From Emticicia aquatilis (GTDB lineage Bacteria > Bacteroidota > Bacteroidia > Cytophagales > Spirosomataceae), in the NCBI RefSeq assembly GCF_014644295.1, contig NZ_BMKK01000021.1:1-51938 (forward strand): 51,938 bases of DNA. The letters are read 5' to 3'. Below are positions 1 through 7,614 of this stretch, one piece after another (the stretch's first letter is position 1; each line of letters opens with the position of its first letter). Under the pieces are notes generated by a model that was not told the DNA's origin, ran no database searches, and was given only the letters and a program-made list of their open reading frames with translations. The translations under genes were made by a program, and so were the position numbers.

Positions 1-64
1 TATTGTACCAACAGGCACAATCAAGTTTCGCTTTTTACAGGTATAACCCTACTTCGCTCGGCAC

Positions 65-80
65 ATGCAACGTCTCTACG
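65..80. repeat. Half-copy of a GTAGAGAC-type palindrome
   Basis: The plus strand reads ATGCAACGTCTCTACG, the right half of a palindrome of the form GTAGAGAC...GCATGC...GTCTCTAC. The left half is not recognisable. It shares its outer GTCTCTAC arm and central ATGC with the 28-bp palindromes at 2131, 15301 and 33765, so it looks like a degenerate relative. Bases 1-93 otherwise hold nothing I can identify; they are the 3' flank of the MFS gene. Confidence 0.4.
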
Positions 81-93
81 TGTTGGAGATTAT

Positions 94-1302
94 TTATGAT
101 TCCGTATAATTCAAATCTTTATGAAAAGTTTCTTCCAAATTGTTAAGCCCCCAAAATGCTAGTAAAATAGCTACTACGCCTACAACCATTGCCGAATTTA
201 CTGTACCGATGTACGGGTTCAGAAACTCAAAAAGTAGTGTTTGCGGAATGACCGTTGCACGAAGGATATTCAATGAAGAAGTCGTAACGGTAGCTCTGAT
301 ATTTGTTCCGTATTGCTCGGCAGCGAGCGTAAGCAACACAATCGAATAGCCTACACAGAAGCCCAAGAACAAAATCAAACCTTTATAAATCAAAGCAGAT
401 TGATTACCAACAACAAAGAACACAATAGCAGCTAAGGCATAAAGTGATAAATATAGGCGAATGGCTTTTTTACGACTTTGGAAATATTGACTCACGAAGC
501 CACCCGTTAAATCTCCGAAGGTTAGTCCCAAAAAGTAATAAATGACAACCTCTGAAACCGTCGGTGCTTGCGTCATTCCCCAAGCTTTGGCAATTTCGGG
601 CGTGAACGTCATCACTACTCCGTTGACATACCAAACAGGAAAGCCCAACACACAAATGCTGATGTATTTTTTGATATAATCTTTGTTTTTGAAAAGCAGA
701 CGCAAATCTCCTCTATTACTGGTTTTTCCTTTCATTTCGTTGAAAAGTCCAGATTCCAGCACGCCCAAACGAAGAATCAACAACACAAAACCTAAACCTC
801 CACCTAATTGATAAGTAAATTGCCACGAATATTTACCTCCGATGTATGCCCCGAAAATAGCTCCCAACATTCCACAACCACCAATAATAGCAGGGCCAAT
901 TCCTCTGAATTTTTGAGGCATTTGTTCAGTTACGAGCGTGATGGCAGCTCCTAATTCGCCCGCTAAACCAATTCCTGCCAAAAATCTTAATAGCAAGTAG
1001 ATTTCAAAATTGGGAGCATAAGCATTGGCAAAAGTGGCAGTAGAATACAAAATGATTGAGCCAAAAAGAACCGATAATCGACCCATTTTATCGCCAATAA
1101 TTCCCCAAATAAAGCCTCCGATAAGCATACCTGCCATCTGAATATTGATAAGCCAAACTCCTTTTGAGAGCAAATCAGCTTCGGCTACACCCATAGCCAA
1201 AAGGCTGGGTTTTCGCACGACGCTCAAAATCATAATGTCGTATAAATCAACAAAAAAGCCCAATGCAGAGGCGATAATAGCTAACCAAATGTGTCGTTTC
1301 AC
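94..1302 (-). CDS. MFS transporter (sugar/metabolite:H+ symporter type)
   Basis: Inner-membrane major facilitator superfamily permease of 402 residues, the usual length for a 12-helix MFS protein. Hydrophobic helices run the full length. The loop after helix 2 has the MFS signature GDKMGRLSVL (about residues 70-79), and a GELGAA segment follows near 115. The similarity is to the metabolite:H+ symporter branch; the substrate cannot be read from sequence. It is the last gene of a three-gene minus-strand operon (ThuA-like, SDR, MFS) whose promoter faces a Nudix-type sugar regulator, so a sugar, sugar acid or polyol is the likely cargo (inference). The gap to the upstream SDR gene is 42 bases. 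Confidence 0.92.
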   Translation of the reverse strand: MKRHIWLAIIASALGFFVDLYDIMILSVVRKPSLLAMGVAEADLLSKGVWLINIQMAGMLIGGFIWGIIGDKMGRLSVLFGSIILYSTATFANAYAPNFEIYLLLRFLAGIGLAGELGAAITLVTEQMPQKFRGIGPAIIGGCGMLGAIFGAYIGGKYSWQFTYQLGGGLGFVLLILRLGVLESGLFNEMKGKTSNRGDLRLLFKNKDYIKKYISICVLGFPVWYVNGVVMTFTPEIAKAWGMTQAPTVSEVVIYYFLGLTFGDLTGGFVSQYFQSRKKAIRLYLSLYALAAIVFFVVGNQSALIYKGLILFLGFCVGYSIVLLTLAAEQYGTNIRATVTTSSLNILRATVIPQTLLFEFLNPYIGTVNSAMVVGVVAILLAFWGLNNLEETFHKDLNYTES

Positions 1303-1344
1303 GTCTAAATGAGTGATTGAGTGAATGATAGAATCTGTGAATAT

Positions 1345-2103
1345 TTATACTCGTAAACTCGGTAAACCAACTCCAGCCGCATCGAAACCACCATCGGCAC
1401 ACAAAATTTGACCGTTAATGTAGCTTGCTTGCTCGCTACACAAGAAATAAACAGCATTCGAGATTTCTTCGGTTGTGCCGTAGCGAGCCAACGGAATCGC
1501 ATCTGCATACGAAGTACGAATATCAGCACTGTGTACTAATTTGGCCATTTCTGTTTCTACTGGGCCTGGGGCAACCGCATTGGCACGAACACCCATGTTG
1601 CCGTATTCAACCGATTGTTGTTTAGTGAGGTGCATGATGGCCGCCTTACTTGTGCCATAAGCAATCCGTAATGTACTGGCACGAACGCCAGAAATACTGG
1701 CGATGTTTACAATACTCCCTTTTCCTGCCACCAATGCCGCTAAACAAGCCTGACTACACAGAAACGTACCGTTTAAATTTACGCCCATTACGGCACTCCA
1801 ATCTTCAAAACTAACTTCTTGGGCGGGTTTAAAAATGGCAATTCCTGCATTATTGACAAGGGCATGAACCGCCGAAAATTGAGCCGTAATTTGAGCAAAT
1901 GTCTCGCTAACTGACTGATGATTAGACACATCGCAGTTGAAAAATGAAAAACCTTCTTGACCTTTTAAATTTTCTTCACATCTGGCTAATTCAGCCGCAT
2001 CAATGTCGAGAATCACGGCATGGTACCCTTCCCTATTAAACCTTTTGGCTATTTCTAAACCAATTCCTCGGGCGGCACCTGTTATTACGGCTGTTTTTTT
2101 CAT
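1345..2103 (-). CDS. Short-chain dehydrogenase/reductase (SDR)
   Basis: NAD(P)-dependent oxidoreductase of 252 residues with a classical SDR Rossmann fold. Visible motifs are TGAARGIG (residues 8-15, cofactor binding), NNAG (84-87), catalytic Ser near 136-138 and YGTSK with Tyr149 and Lys153. The start at 2103 (MKKTAVITG) is chosen because the longer reading frame to 2145 would run through a 28-bp palindromic repeat and adds residues no SDR has. An Asp after beta-strand 2 (LDID) suggests NAD(H) preference. It sits between a ThuA-like gene and an MFS permease in one operon; oxidation of an imported sugar or polyol is the simplest role (inference). Confidence 0.92.
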   Translation of the reverse strand: MKKTAVITGAARGIGLEIAKRFNREGYHAVILDIDAAELARCEENLKGQEGFSFFNCDVSNHQSVSETFAQITAQFSAVHALVNNAGIAIFKPAQEVSFEDWSAVMGVNLNGTFLCSQACLAALVAGKGSIVNIASISGVRASTLRIAYGTSKAAIMHLTKQQSVEYGNMGVRANAVAPGPVETEMAKLVHSADIRTSYADAIPLARYGTTEEISNAVYFLCSEQASYINGQILCADGGFDAAGVGLPSLRV

Positions 2104-2130
2104 GTTTTGTATGTTTATTATTTTTCGATT

Positions 2131-2158
2131 GTGGAGACAGGGCATGCCCTGTCTCTAC
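2131..2158. repeat. 28-bp palindromic repeat, copy 1
   Basis: Arms GTGGAGACAGGG and CCCTGTCTCTAC flank a central CATG; one mismatch (G for A) breaks otherwise perfect dyad symmetry. Further copies lie at 15301-15328 and 33765-33792. This copy sits between the ThuA-like and SDR genes inside an operon, where its RNA would form a strong hairpin that could affect stability or partial termination of the transcript. Confidence 0.85.
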
Positions 2159-2178
2159 GACAACCACAACAACGATAA

Positions 2179-3036
2179 TTATTTCATCGTCCAATTGATA
2201 CCATTTTCAATCAATTTTACAAAATTTTGGTCATTCCAAACCGATTCATCATGGCCCATTGAAGTATAGAATGTTTTACCTTTTCCGATTTGCTTACACC
2301 AAGCCACAGGGTGGTCTTTGCCCATTCCGAAATTTTTATCACTTGCCAAAAGAGGTATATTTCCATTCGGAATGATAGTTTCGCCATTAATTGTGTATAA
2401 AATATTGAAGCCCTTTTTGCGTGGATTTTCAAAAAACACATACCATTCATCGGTATGGCTCCAAGGCTGTGGAATCTGAGCAGTTATCGAACTATCCGCT
2501 TTTGCATCAACCAAAACATCTGTTTTTTGAAACTGTGGTTTGATTGGATGGTGTGAAAACTCAGCTCCGAGCAAGTTTTGTACGTACCAATCCCAATGAT
2601 GAGAATTGTCGCCTGCACCATGAATACCCATCAGGCTACCACCATTTTCTACATATTGCTCCAATGCTTTTTGTTGCTCATCATTCAAAACTCTACCCGT
2701 CGAATTATTAAAAATAACGACCTTGAACTTTGCCAGTTGTTCGGCATTAAATACGCCACCTTCTTCTGTTTCGTAAAGAAACCAGCCGTTTTTCTTAGCC
2801 AAATCGGCAACGATTGGTTTTGAGGCATCAATCGAGCCACTATGACGAAATCCTGTTGATTTTGAGAATAATAATACTGCTGGCTGATTGGCAGGAAAGT
2901 TGATTTTGGGAGATTCGGTTTCGTAAGAGACTGGGAAACCATTTTTTACTTTATAGACAAATATACTCATTGCTCCACCAAGTAGCACAATGATTGTTAG
3001 AATCGACCAAAGTAAGATTTTAACTACTTTCTTCAT
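2179..3036 (-). CDS. ThuA-like domain protein, membrane anchored
   Basis: The 285-residue product has an N-terminal hydrophobic segment (about residues 7-28) that anchors it or acts as an uncleaved signal. A ThuA-like (trehalose-utilisation, class I glutamine amidotransferase-like) domain follows. Family features include the early strand PAVLLFSKSTGFRHSGSI, the stretch YVENGGSLMGIHGAGD and a C-terminal PVAWCKQIGKGKTFYTSMGH. ThuA proteins are linked to disaccharide (trehalose, 3-keto-sugar) metabolism, but their biochemistry is poorly defined. The start at 3036 (MKKVVK) is preferred over 3066 because it gives a conventional positively charged N-terminus. It is the first gene of the operon diverging from the Nudix regulator. 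Confidence 0.88.
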   Translation of the reverse strand: MKKVVKILLWSILTIIVLLGGAMSIFVYKVKNGFPVSYETESPKINFPANQPAVLLFSKSTGFRHSGSIDASKPIVADLAKKNGWFLYETEEGGVFNAEQLAKFKVVIFNNSTGRVLNDEQQKALEQYVENGGSLMGIHGAGDNSHHWDWYVQNLLGAEFSHHPIKPQFQKTDVLVDAKADSSITAQIPQPWSHTDEWYVFFENPRKKGFNILYTINGETIIPNGNIPLLASDKNFGMGKDHPVAWCKQIGKGKTFYTSMGHDESVWNDQNFVKLIENGINWTMK

Positions 3037-3080
3037 AACATTATAAGGTTGGTTAGAGGATACCAAAATGATTTCTGGAA

Positions 3081-3088
3081 CAAATGTA
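3081..3088 (-). promoter_or_regulatory. -7 box for the ThuA-SDR-MFS operon
   Basis: On the minus strand this reads TACATTTG, matching the Bacteroidota sigma-ABfr -7 consensus TAnnTTTG, 44 bases upstream of the ThuA-like start. Its -33 region would fall around 3108-3112, inside the palindrome at 3100-3126. No clear TTG is present at -33, which fits a regulated promoter. Confidence 0.5.
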
Positions 3089-3099
3089 AAAAGATTTTC

Positions 3100-3126
3100 A
3101 ATATTGTCTAAAAAAAAGACAATATT
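3100..3126. promoter_or_regulatory. Palindromic operator, probably for the Nudix-type regulator
   Basis: Perfect inverted repeat with 10-base arms AATATTGTCT and AGACAATATT around seven A residues. It lies between divergent -7 boxes at 3081-3088 (minus) and 3141-3148 (plus) and overlaps the -33 region of both. The same palindrome with 8-base arms and the same 7-base spacer recurs at 11599-11621 upstream of an outer-membrane receptor. Position next to the regulator gene suggests autoregulation (inference). Confidence 0.75.
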
Positions 3127-3140
3127 ATTTTTTAATATTG

Positions 3141-3148
3141 TATCTTTG
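3141..3148 (+). promoter_or_regulatory. -7 box for the Nudix regulator gene
   Basis: TATCTTTG matches TAnnTTTG and lies 97 bases upstream of the regulator start. The expected -33 region coincides with the right arm of the palindrome at 3100-3126, so binding there should block this promoter as well as the divergent one. Confidence 0.5.
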
Positions 3149-3245
3149 AATATTAATATTTTACAAACGGCATATTTCGAGGATAAAGAATTTATTGTAA
3201 TACCAATTTATCATTCCGAATTTTGTAAAAACTAAGCACATCAAC

Positions 3246-3971
3246 ATGAAACTATTTGACGAAGACAATTATATACATCAGCTTTCGATAGATTGTGTAA
3301 TTTTTGGATATAGAGAGAGAGAATTAAAGGTCTTGGTGCCAAAAGTTAATATCGAAATACCACTTTGGACACTCCCTGGGGGATTTATCAAACAAGAAGA
3401 AAGCATCGACGAAGCCGCCAAAAGGATTTTGGAAGAACGCACGGGATTAAAGGATATTTATCTCGAACAATATAGGGTTTTTGGGGAACCCACTCGTATC
3501 AATTTGGAAATTTCTGAAAATTTAAACAAGCTTAAAAATCAAGTTATTGAAAACTGTATGCTCAATGATACTGACGTAAAGTGGCTTTCAAGAAGATTTA
3601 TTTCGATTGGTTATTATGCTTTGGTTGATATAAATAAGGTAAATACGAAAACGGGGCTGTTTGATGAATCGGTTGATTGGTATAACGTAAAAGATTTACC
3701 AAAGATGATAATGGACCACAATGAAATGGTCAGTTATGCACTCGAAACACTTCGCCAATATCTCGACCAAAAATTGATTGGATTCAACCTTCTCCCCGAA
3801 ACTTTCACGATGAAAGAAGTACAAGAACTCTACGAGGCCGTTTACGATAAACCTTTTGCAAGAAATAACTTCCAAAAGAAAATCTTGGATATGAACGTAC
3901 TCGAACGCCTTGAGAAGAAATTTACGGGTGCGGCCAATAAGGCTCCGTATTTGTACAAGTTTCGGAACTGA
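3246..3971 (+). CDS. Nudix-fold transcriptional regulator (NrtR/AraR-like)
   Basis: A 241-residue DNA-binding regulator: an N-terminal Nudix-fold ligand-binding domain (about 1-150) and a C-terminal winged helix (about 165-241, TFTMKEVQELYEAV ... NNFQKKIL). The Nudix box begins GGFIKQEES at residue 45 and ends RILEERTGL at 60-68. Where catalysis needs R-E-hydrophobic-x-E-E, the sequence has R-I-L-E-E-R, so at least two catalytic glutamates are lost. This is typical of family members that bind a ligand without hydrolysing it. In Bacteroidota such proteins control sugar catabolism (family knowledge). The palindromic sites at 3100-3126 and 11599-11621 are its likely operators. Its stop codon lies 6 bases from the convergent YdeI-like gene. 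Confidence 0.9.
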   Translation: MKLFDEDNYIHQLSIDCVIFGYRERELKVLVPKVNIEIPLWTLPGGFIKQEESIDEAAKRILEERTGLKDIYLEQYRVFGEPTRINLEISENLNKLKNQVIENCMLNDTDVKWLSRRFISIGYYALVDINKVNTKTGLFDESVDWYNVKDLPKMIMDHNEMVSYALETLRQYLDQKLIGFNLLPETFTMKEVQELYEAVYDKPFARNNFQKKILDMNVLERLEKKFTGAANKAPYLYKFRN

Positions 3972-3977
3972 AGTTTC

Positions 3978-4616
3978 TTATGTAATGTATTTGTGCGAAC
4001 CATCGCAGTTAGGTAGCCTTTTCGATAAGCCACAAATGCAATCATTAAAGCCTTTGCCATTCATTATTCGTTCGGTATAGCTTTCAATTCTTGAAGCACG
4101 AGCCTTTGAAGATTTCGCTCCAGTAAAATAAATATTATAAGCCCTCTGACGACCAGGAGTTAATGCTTCAAAGGCTACTTTAAAAGCAGAGTCAGATTTA
4201 AACTTTTGAAGCAGTTCATCAGGAAAAACTAATTCGGCTTTGCTAACAGATACTACTTTTAAACCTGCTTTTTCAACCTCGATAGCTTCATAAATATAGG
4301 CTTTCAAAGTTGGGGTTAAATCGTTTATTTTCTGAATCTCGGTAAATGAGATAATACGCCCCGATTGAGTATTTTCGCCTGGTTTTTGTAAAATGTTTTC
4401 TGAATCATGCAATAACACTCCTTTAAGAAAACTAATGAAACAATAATCTTTGAATCCTCCGAGAAGGATAACATTAGTGTTATTGAAGGTATAGCAAGGT
4501 TGCCCCCACTTTAGTTCTTCGGTCAGGCCACAAGCGAGAACAATATTTCTCAGCCGTTTCAGTTCTTCCTGCCATTTGGCACTTTTTTCTAAAAATTCAT
4601 CAACTTTTGGATTCAT
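3978..4616 (-). CDS. YdeI/DUF1801-family protein with C-terminal CDGSH motif
   Basis: The 212-residue protein has an N-terminal DUF1801-type domain (about 10-120), a YdeI/OmdA-associated helical segment (about 130-190, DALTPGRQ-type region ending in KARASRIES) and a C-terminal motif CICGLSKRLPNCDGSH. This matches exactly the CDGSH iron-sulfur ligand pattern C-x-C-x2-S-x3-P-x-C-D-G-S-H, so a [2Fe-2S] cluster is plausible. Cellular function is unknown. It is the last gene of an ArsR-AHSA1-DoxX-YdeI operon; the gap to DoxX is 19 bases. Members of this group often occur beside AHSA1 and DoxX genes, suggesting a shared stress or redox role (inference). Confidence 0.88.
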   Translation of the reverse strand: MNPKVDEFLEKSAKWQEELKRLRNIVLACGLTEELKWGQPCYTFNNTNVILLGGFKDYCFISFLKGVLLHDSENILQKPGENTQSGRIISFTEIQKINDLTPTLKAYIYEAIEVEKAGLKVVSVSKAELVFPDELLQKFKSDSAFKVAFEALTPGRQRAYNIYFTGAKSSKARASRIESYTERIMNGKGFNDCICGLSKRLPNCDGSHKYIT

Positions 4617-4635
4617 GTACTTGATTGATTGGTGT

Positions 4636-5010
4636 TTAAAAACTAAGTTTTCTATCTGCTGGTCTAAAATACCAAGAAACGGCCGTTAAAATTAACAATA
4701 AAACTGGTCCGAAAAGCTCCTTGGCAGCATCTCCACTGGCGATGTGCGAGTAAACTGCCCCAGACATCGAAAAGAAAAAACCAGCATACGCCCACTCTTT
4801 CAATAGTGGAAATTTAGGTAAAAGTACGGCCACAACTCCCAGTATTTTCCAAACACCGAGTAAAGTCAGAAAGTAAAGCGGATAACCTAAATGTGCCATC
4901 ATATCGGCTTCTTCTTTCATTTTTATTAGCTGTACGATTCCTGTCGAAACCATACCGAGCGAAAGCCAAACAGTGGCCACCCAATAAATAATTTTGTTTC
5001 TCTTTCCCAT
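4636..5010 (-). CDS. DoxX-like integral membrane protein
   Basis: A 124-residue inner-membrane protein with four predicted hydrophobic helices (about 10-30, 44-64, 70-88, 98-116). Length and pattern fit the DoxX-like family, including GVWKILGVVAVLLPKFPLLKE between helices 2 and 3. DoxX-like proteins are of uncertain function; some are linked to quinone or thiol redox. It lies 7 bases downstream of the AHSA1 gene in the ArsR-controlled operon. Confidence 0.88.
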   Translation of the reverse strand: MGKRNKIIYWVATVWLSLGMVSTGIVQLIKMKEEADMMAHLGYPLYFLTLLGVWKILGVVAVLLPKFPLLKEWAYAGFFFSMSGAVYSHIASGDAAKELFGPVLLLILTAVSWYFRPADRKLSF

Positions 5011-5017
5011 AATTGTA

Positions 5018-5482
5018 TTAAATTAATTCGCTTAAAATTGCTTGTAATCTATCGTGAGCCATATTTAGGCCGTAAGCAAAAGGCAATTTCAATTGCTCGG
5101 CTCGGTGTTTTTCTGACCTATAAATTATCTGCATCGTGAGTTTGCTGGTATCGGGATTGAGTTGTTCGAACTCCAAAAACTCCAACTGAACACCTACTGG
5201 TATATTCTCCATTTCAAACGTTCGGATGATTCGCTGATTCGGCAAAAATTCATGAATAGTGCCATTGGCCTTAAACATCACATTGCCCTTGTGCGAAGTT
5301 TCAATCTGAAAACTACCGTGATTTCTGTTTTCAAGTTTTATGACTTTTGTTCCCATCCATTGTTCTACAAGCTCGGGTTCGGTGTATGCCTTAAAAAGTA
5401 ACTCCAAAGGCAAATCAAACTCCCTCGTAATCACCAAATCTTGTTTACCATCTTCGACTTTGATTTTTGTTTTCTGTTCCAT
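5018..5482 (-). CDS. SRPBCC/AHSA1-family protein
   Basis: This is a 154-residue cytosolic START-like fold protein of the Activator-of-Hsp90-ATPase-1-like (AHSA1) group. The family signature VITREFDLPLELLFKAYTEP occupies residues 17-36, followed by VEQWMGTK and the conserved strand pattern ending DRLQAILSEL. Such proteins form a hydrophobic ligand-binding cavity; the ligand is unknown. In many bacteria an AHSA1 gene directly follows an ArsR repressor, as here with a 5-base gap, so it is expected to be derepressed with its neighbours. Confidence 0.92.
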   Translation of the reverse strand: MEQKTKIKVEDGKQDLVITREFDLPLELLFKAYTEPELVEQWMGTKVIKLENRNHGSFQIETSHKGNVMFKANGTIHEFLPNQRIIRTFEMENIPVGVQLEFLEFEQLNPDTSKLTMQIIYRSEKHRAEQLKLPFAYGLNMAHDRLQAILSELI

Positions 5483-5487
5483 AAAAG

Positions 5488-5811
5488 CTATTCTTTGGTT
5501 TTGTATGCCTGCATGATGGCCTCCAATTTATTGAATCTATCATCCCACATTTTGCGGAATTGCTCAACAAAGTCTGCTACTTCTTCCATTTTATTGGCAT
5601 TGACGTGATAGTAAATTTCTCGACCATTCTGCTCTTGTTTGAGCAATTCGCACTCAGTCAGAATCTGTAAATGCTTTGAAACCGTTGGTCGTGCGGTATC
5701 GAAATTGGCAGCAATCGCTCCCGCTGTCATTGATTGCGAAGCAACCAAAAGTAGTATCGCCCTACGGGTAGGGTCGGCTATTGCTTGAAAAACGTCTCTT
5801 CGTAAATTCAT
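5488..5811 (-). CDS. ArsR-family winged-helix repressor
   Basis: The product is a 107-residue ArsR/SmtB-type DNA-binding protein. The N-terminal [16 protein letters not shown] and the recognition region [12 protein letters not shown] (about 45-57) are diagnostic, followed by the wing [13 protein letters not shown]. No metal-binding cysteine pair (CxCxxC) is visible, so it belongs to the non-metal subgroup normally found with AHSA1 genes. It is the first gene of a four-gene operon. Its promoter carries two direct 17-bp repeats flanking the -7 box, a likely autoregulatory site. A decayed homologue lies at 7446-7612. Confidence 0.93.
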   Translation of the reverse strand: MNLRRDVFQAIADPTRRAILLLVASQSMTAGAIAANFDTARPTVSKHLQILTECELLKQEQNGREIYYHVNANKMEEVADFVEQFRKMWDDRFNKLEAIMQAYKTKE

Positions 5812-5813
5812 TA

Positions 5814-5861
5814 TGTAGCTATTTGACTACAAATATATGTGTAGCTATTTGACTACGCAAA
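5814..5861 (-). promoter_or_regulatory. ArsR operon promoter with twin operator repeats
   Basis: On the minus strand a -33 TTTG (5861-5858) and a -7 TATATTTG (5837-5830) are separated by 20 bases, a good Bacteroidota promoter. The 17-base sequence TGTAGCTATTTGACTAC occurs twice as an exact direct repeat (5814-5830 and 5840-5856). Each copy has GTAG/CTAC dyad ends, and together the copies bracket the -7 box. This is a typical arrangement for ArsR autorepression. Confidence 0.7.
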
Positions 5862-6085
5862 TTATTTTTGACTTTTTTGATGAAAAATAATTCTGGAGAG
5901 CGATTTTGATACCTGCTTGACTAATTTCACTGAATAAATTCAGCGGCTAATTGAACAAAGGAGTGTATTTTTTGATTAAAACTGAATAAATTTAGTTTAG
6001 CGAAAGAGTAATTCTTTCACTTTTTCAAAATGTAGGTTTCTTTCATTATTAATTGATAAAAACTAAACAAACCTTGTAATAAAGC
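5862..6085. other. Intergenic stretch with two small palindromes
   Basis: No gene is visible. Two related dyads occur: CTGAATAAATTCAG at 5930-5943 and ACTGAATAAATTTAGT at 5981-5996. They could be protein-binding sites or chance in AT-rich DNA; nothing links them to a particular gene. Confidence 0.3.
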
Positions 6086-6117
6086 AAAAAGAGAGCGTTT
6101 CATTACGCTCTCTTTTT
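6086..6117 (-). terminator. Intrinsic terminator of the GH5-like gene
   Basis: Perfect stem AAAAAGAGAGCG / CGCTCTCTTTTT with an 8-base loop, 22 bases past the stop codon of the minus-strand GH5-like gene. The U-rich strand follows the stem in that direction. Confidence 0.85.
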
Positions 6118-6138
6118 ACTCTATTCTATTCAAATTTA

Positions 6139-7188
6139 TTATTTCTTCTGTGTATGTTTCTTGATTGCTTCTACTTCTTCGGCTTTGTAGATACTGCCGT
6201 CTTTTCTGAAAATATCGTGAAACCACAACGGAGGTTCGCCGCCATCTGGCATTGGGTTCGACCAAGCGTAAATTGTATTGGTTTTTCCTGCTACAAGTCC
6301 CCAGTTGATAGCCCCAACATTGTATTTTTTGAAAACAGGTAAGCAAGTTTGGAAAAAACTATTGTCACGACGAGCCATATATTCTGAGCAAATCAAAGGA
6401 CGACCGTATTTTTGAAGACCTTTTATTTCATTTTCAAGATTTTGAGCATCTTTATAATTATGAAATGTAATAATATCAGAATTTTCGAGCATTACTTGGT
6501 TGCTAAGTTCGTGATTATTCCAAATCGCTGCTGTTACGGGTTGAGACGGACGCACTTCTAATGCCCATTCAAATGTCTTTTTCAATAATGGCAAACAAGC
6601 ATCAACATAACCGCTATTCGATGGCTCATTGAATAAATCCCAAGCCAAAACTCGATTATCGTTCGCAAAATGCTTGAGTGTGCCTTTTACGTATTCTTCC
6701 AAACGCCCCCATTTACGAGAATCAAAAAGCACTTTTGTACCCGGACTTCTCACCCAACCCGAATTATGAACGCCCGTTTTTGGCTCTGGTTGTTTGCCAA
6801 GTTTTGGGTCATCGTTCCAGCATGAATCAAAGAAAACAAAAAGTATTTTTATGTGATGCTTATCTGCAATTTTCAATAATTCATCCATTCTTTTCAAAAA
6901 ACCATCTTTATCTTGTTCGTAAAGTAAATCATGCAAATAAACTCGCATCACATTCATTCCTAAAGATTCTGCCCAACCTAATTCTCGGTCAATAGTTGTA
7001 GGGTCGAAGGTATCGGCTTGGAACATTTCCAGTTGATTGATGGCAGTACTCGGAATAAAATTTGCCCCAGTCAACGTGCCTTGTTTGGCATACCATTCGT
7101 TGGCTTTCTGAGCTGACCATTTTTGAGCTTTAAGCGTTGAAATGCTTAACGAAAGCACTATCATTAAGAGGATTTTTTGAAATTTCAT
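6139..7188 (-). CDS. Secreted GH5-like glycoside hydrolase
   Basis: A 349-residue putative beta-glycosidase of the GH5 / clan GH-A TIM-barrel type. An N-terminal signal peptide ends near AQK (residues 1-22). The barrel carries WDLFNEPS with the expected acid/base Glu188 and CSEYMARR with the expected nucleophile Glu269, plus WNNH and HNYK on intervening strands. The start at 7188 (MKFQKILL) is chosen over 7236 because it opens directly into a signal peptide. Substrate is not evident; beta-mannan or beta-glucan would fit the clan. It is a single-gene unit ended by the terminator at 6086-6117. A possible -7 box (TACTTTTG on the minus strand) lies at 7270-7277. Confidence 0.85.
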   Translation of the reverse strand: MKFQKILLMIVLSLSISTLKAQKWSAQKANEWYAKQGTLTGANFIPSTAINQLEMFQADTFDPTTIDRELGWAESLGMNVMRVYLHDLLYEQDKDGFLKRMDELLKIADKHHIKILFVFFDSCWNDDPKLGKQPEPKTGVHNSGWVRSPGTKVLFDSRKWGRLEEYVKGTLKHFANDNRVLAWDLFNEPSNSGYVDACLPLLKKTFEWALEVRPSQPVTAAIWNNHELSNQVMLENSDIITFHNYKDAQNLENEIKGLQKYGRPLICSEYMARRDNSFFQTCLPVFKKYNVGAINWGLVAGKTNTIYAWSNPMPDGGEPPLWFHDIFRKDGSIYKAEEVEAIKKHTQKK

Positions 7189-7445
7189 TGTAGGTTTGAT
7201 TGAATAATTGAAACAGTAAACTATTTTTAGGCACATTTGTCTCTTATCTGCCTTAAAAGATGCTTATTACAAAAGTAGTTTACTTTTCAGTAAAACTCAT
7301 ATTTATTATTGGCTAAGTTCTATTTTTAACGAATGTGCAAAGCTTTGCTCGTTTGGTTTTATGTGGCAGAGTCGGTGTGCAAATGTTTGCACACTTTCCA
7401 TATTTATCTTAGTTCTACTTATTTTTTTTAGTTTTTGCCATTGCC
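7189..7445. other. Intergenic region with perfect small palindromes
   Basis: No gene is visible. GCAAAGCTTTGC (7337-7348) and a 20-bp perfect dyad with arms GTGTGCAAA / TTTGCACAC (7375-7394) stand out. The stretch before 7445 may hold the decayed 3' end of the ArsR relic next to it (a TTTGGTTTT-rich patch near 7351), but the similarity is too weak to call. Confidence 0.4.
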
Positions 7446-7612
7446 CCCTACTTCATCCATTTCATTGCCATTAATATTGTCGTAAATTTCTCAACTGTTT
7501 TACACTTATTCTGATAACTCATACTCGGTCAAAATCTGTACTGTTTTAAAACCGTTGAATGTACTACCAAAAGTAATATTGTCCTACATGTAGGGTCATA
7601 GCTTCAACTAAG
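7446..7612 (-). pseudogene. Decayed ArsR-family gene fragment
   Basis: This stretch aligns collinearly with the intact ArsR gene (5576-5790, same strand). Shared blocks include ACTCGGTCAAAATCTGTA versus ACTCAGTCAGAATCTGTA and CCTACATGTAGGGTC versus CCTACGGGTAGGGTC. Translated, it gives ILTEYELSE (intact: ILTECELLK) and EIYDNINGNEMDEV (intact: [14 protein letters not shown]). Several stops, a one-base slip and a deletion of about 50 bases corresponding to the recognition helix interrupt it. The retained protein-level similarity suggests a relic of a separate paralogue. Its 5' end stops at the terminator of the reverse-transcriptase cassette, as if that insertion cut it. Confidence 0.7.
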
Positions 7613-7614
7613 AG

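Noticed and set aside
1305-1529. A small gene between MFS and SDR
   Set aside because: It lies in another frame over the 3' end of the SDR gene with no family features; treated as a chance frame.
7222-7240. A third Nudix-regulator site near TTTGTCTC upstream of the GH5-like gene
   Set aside because: Only one half (TTGTCT) is present; the AGACAA arm at 7-base spacing is missing.
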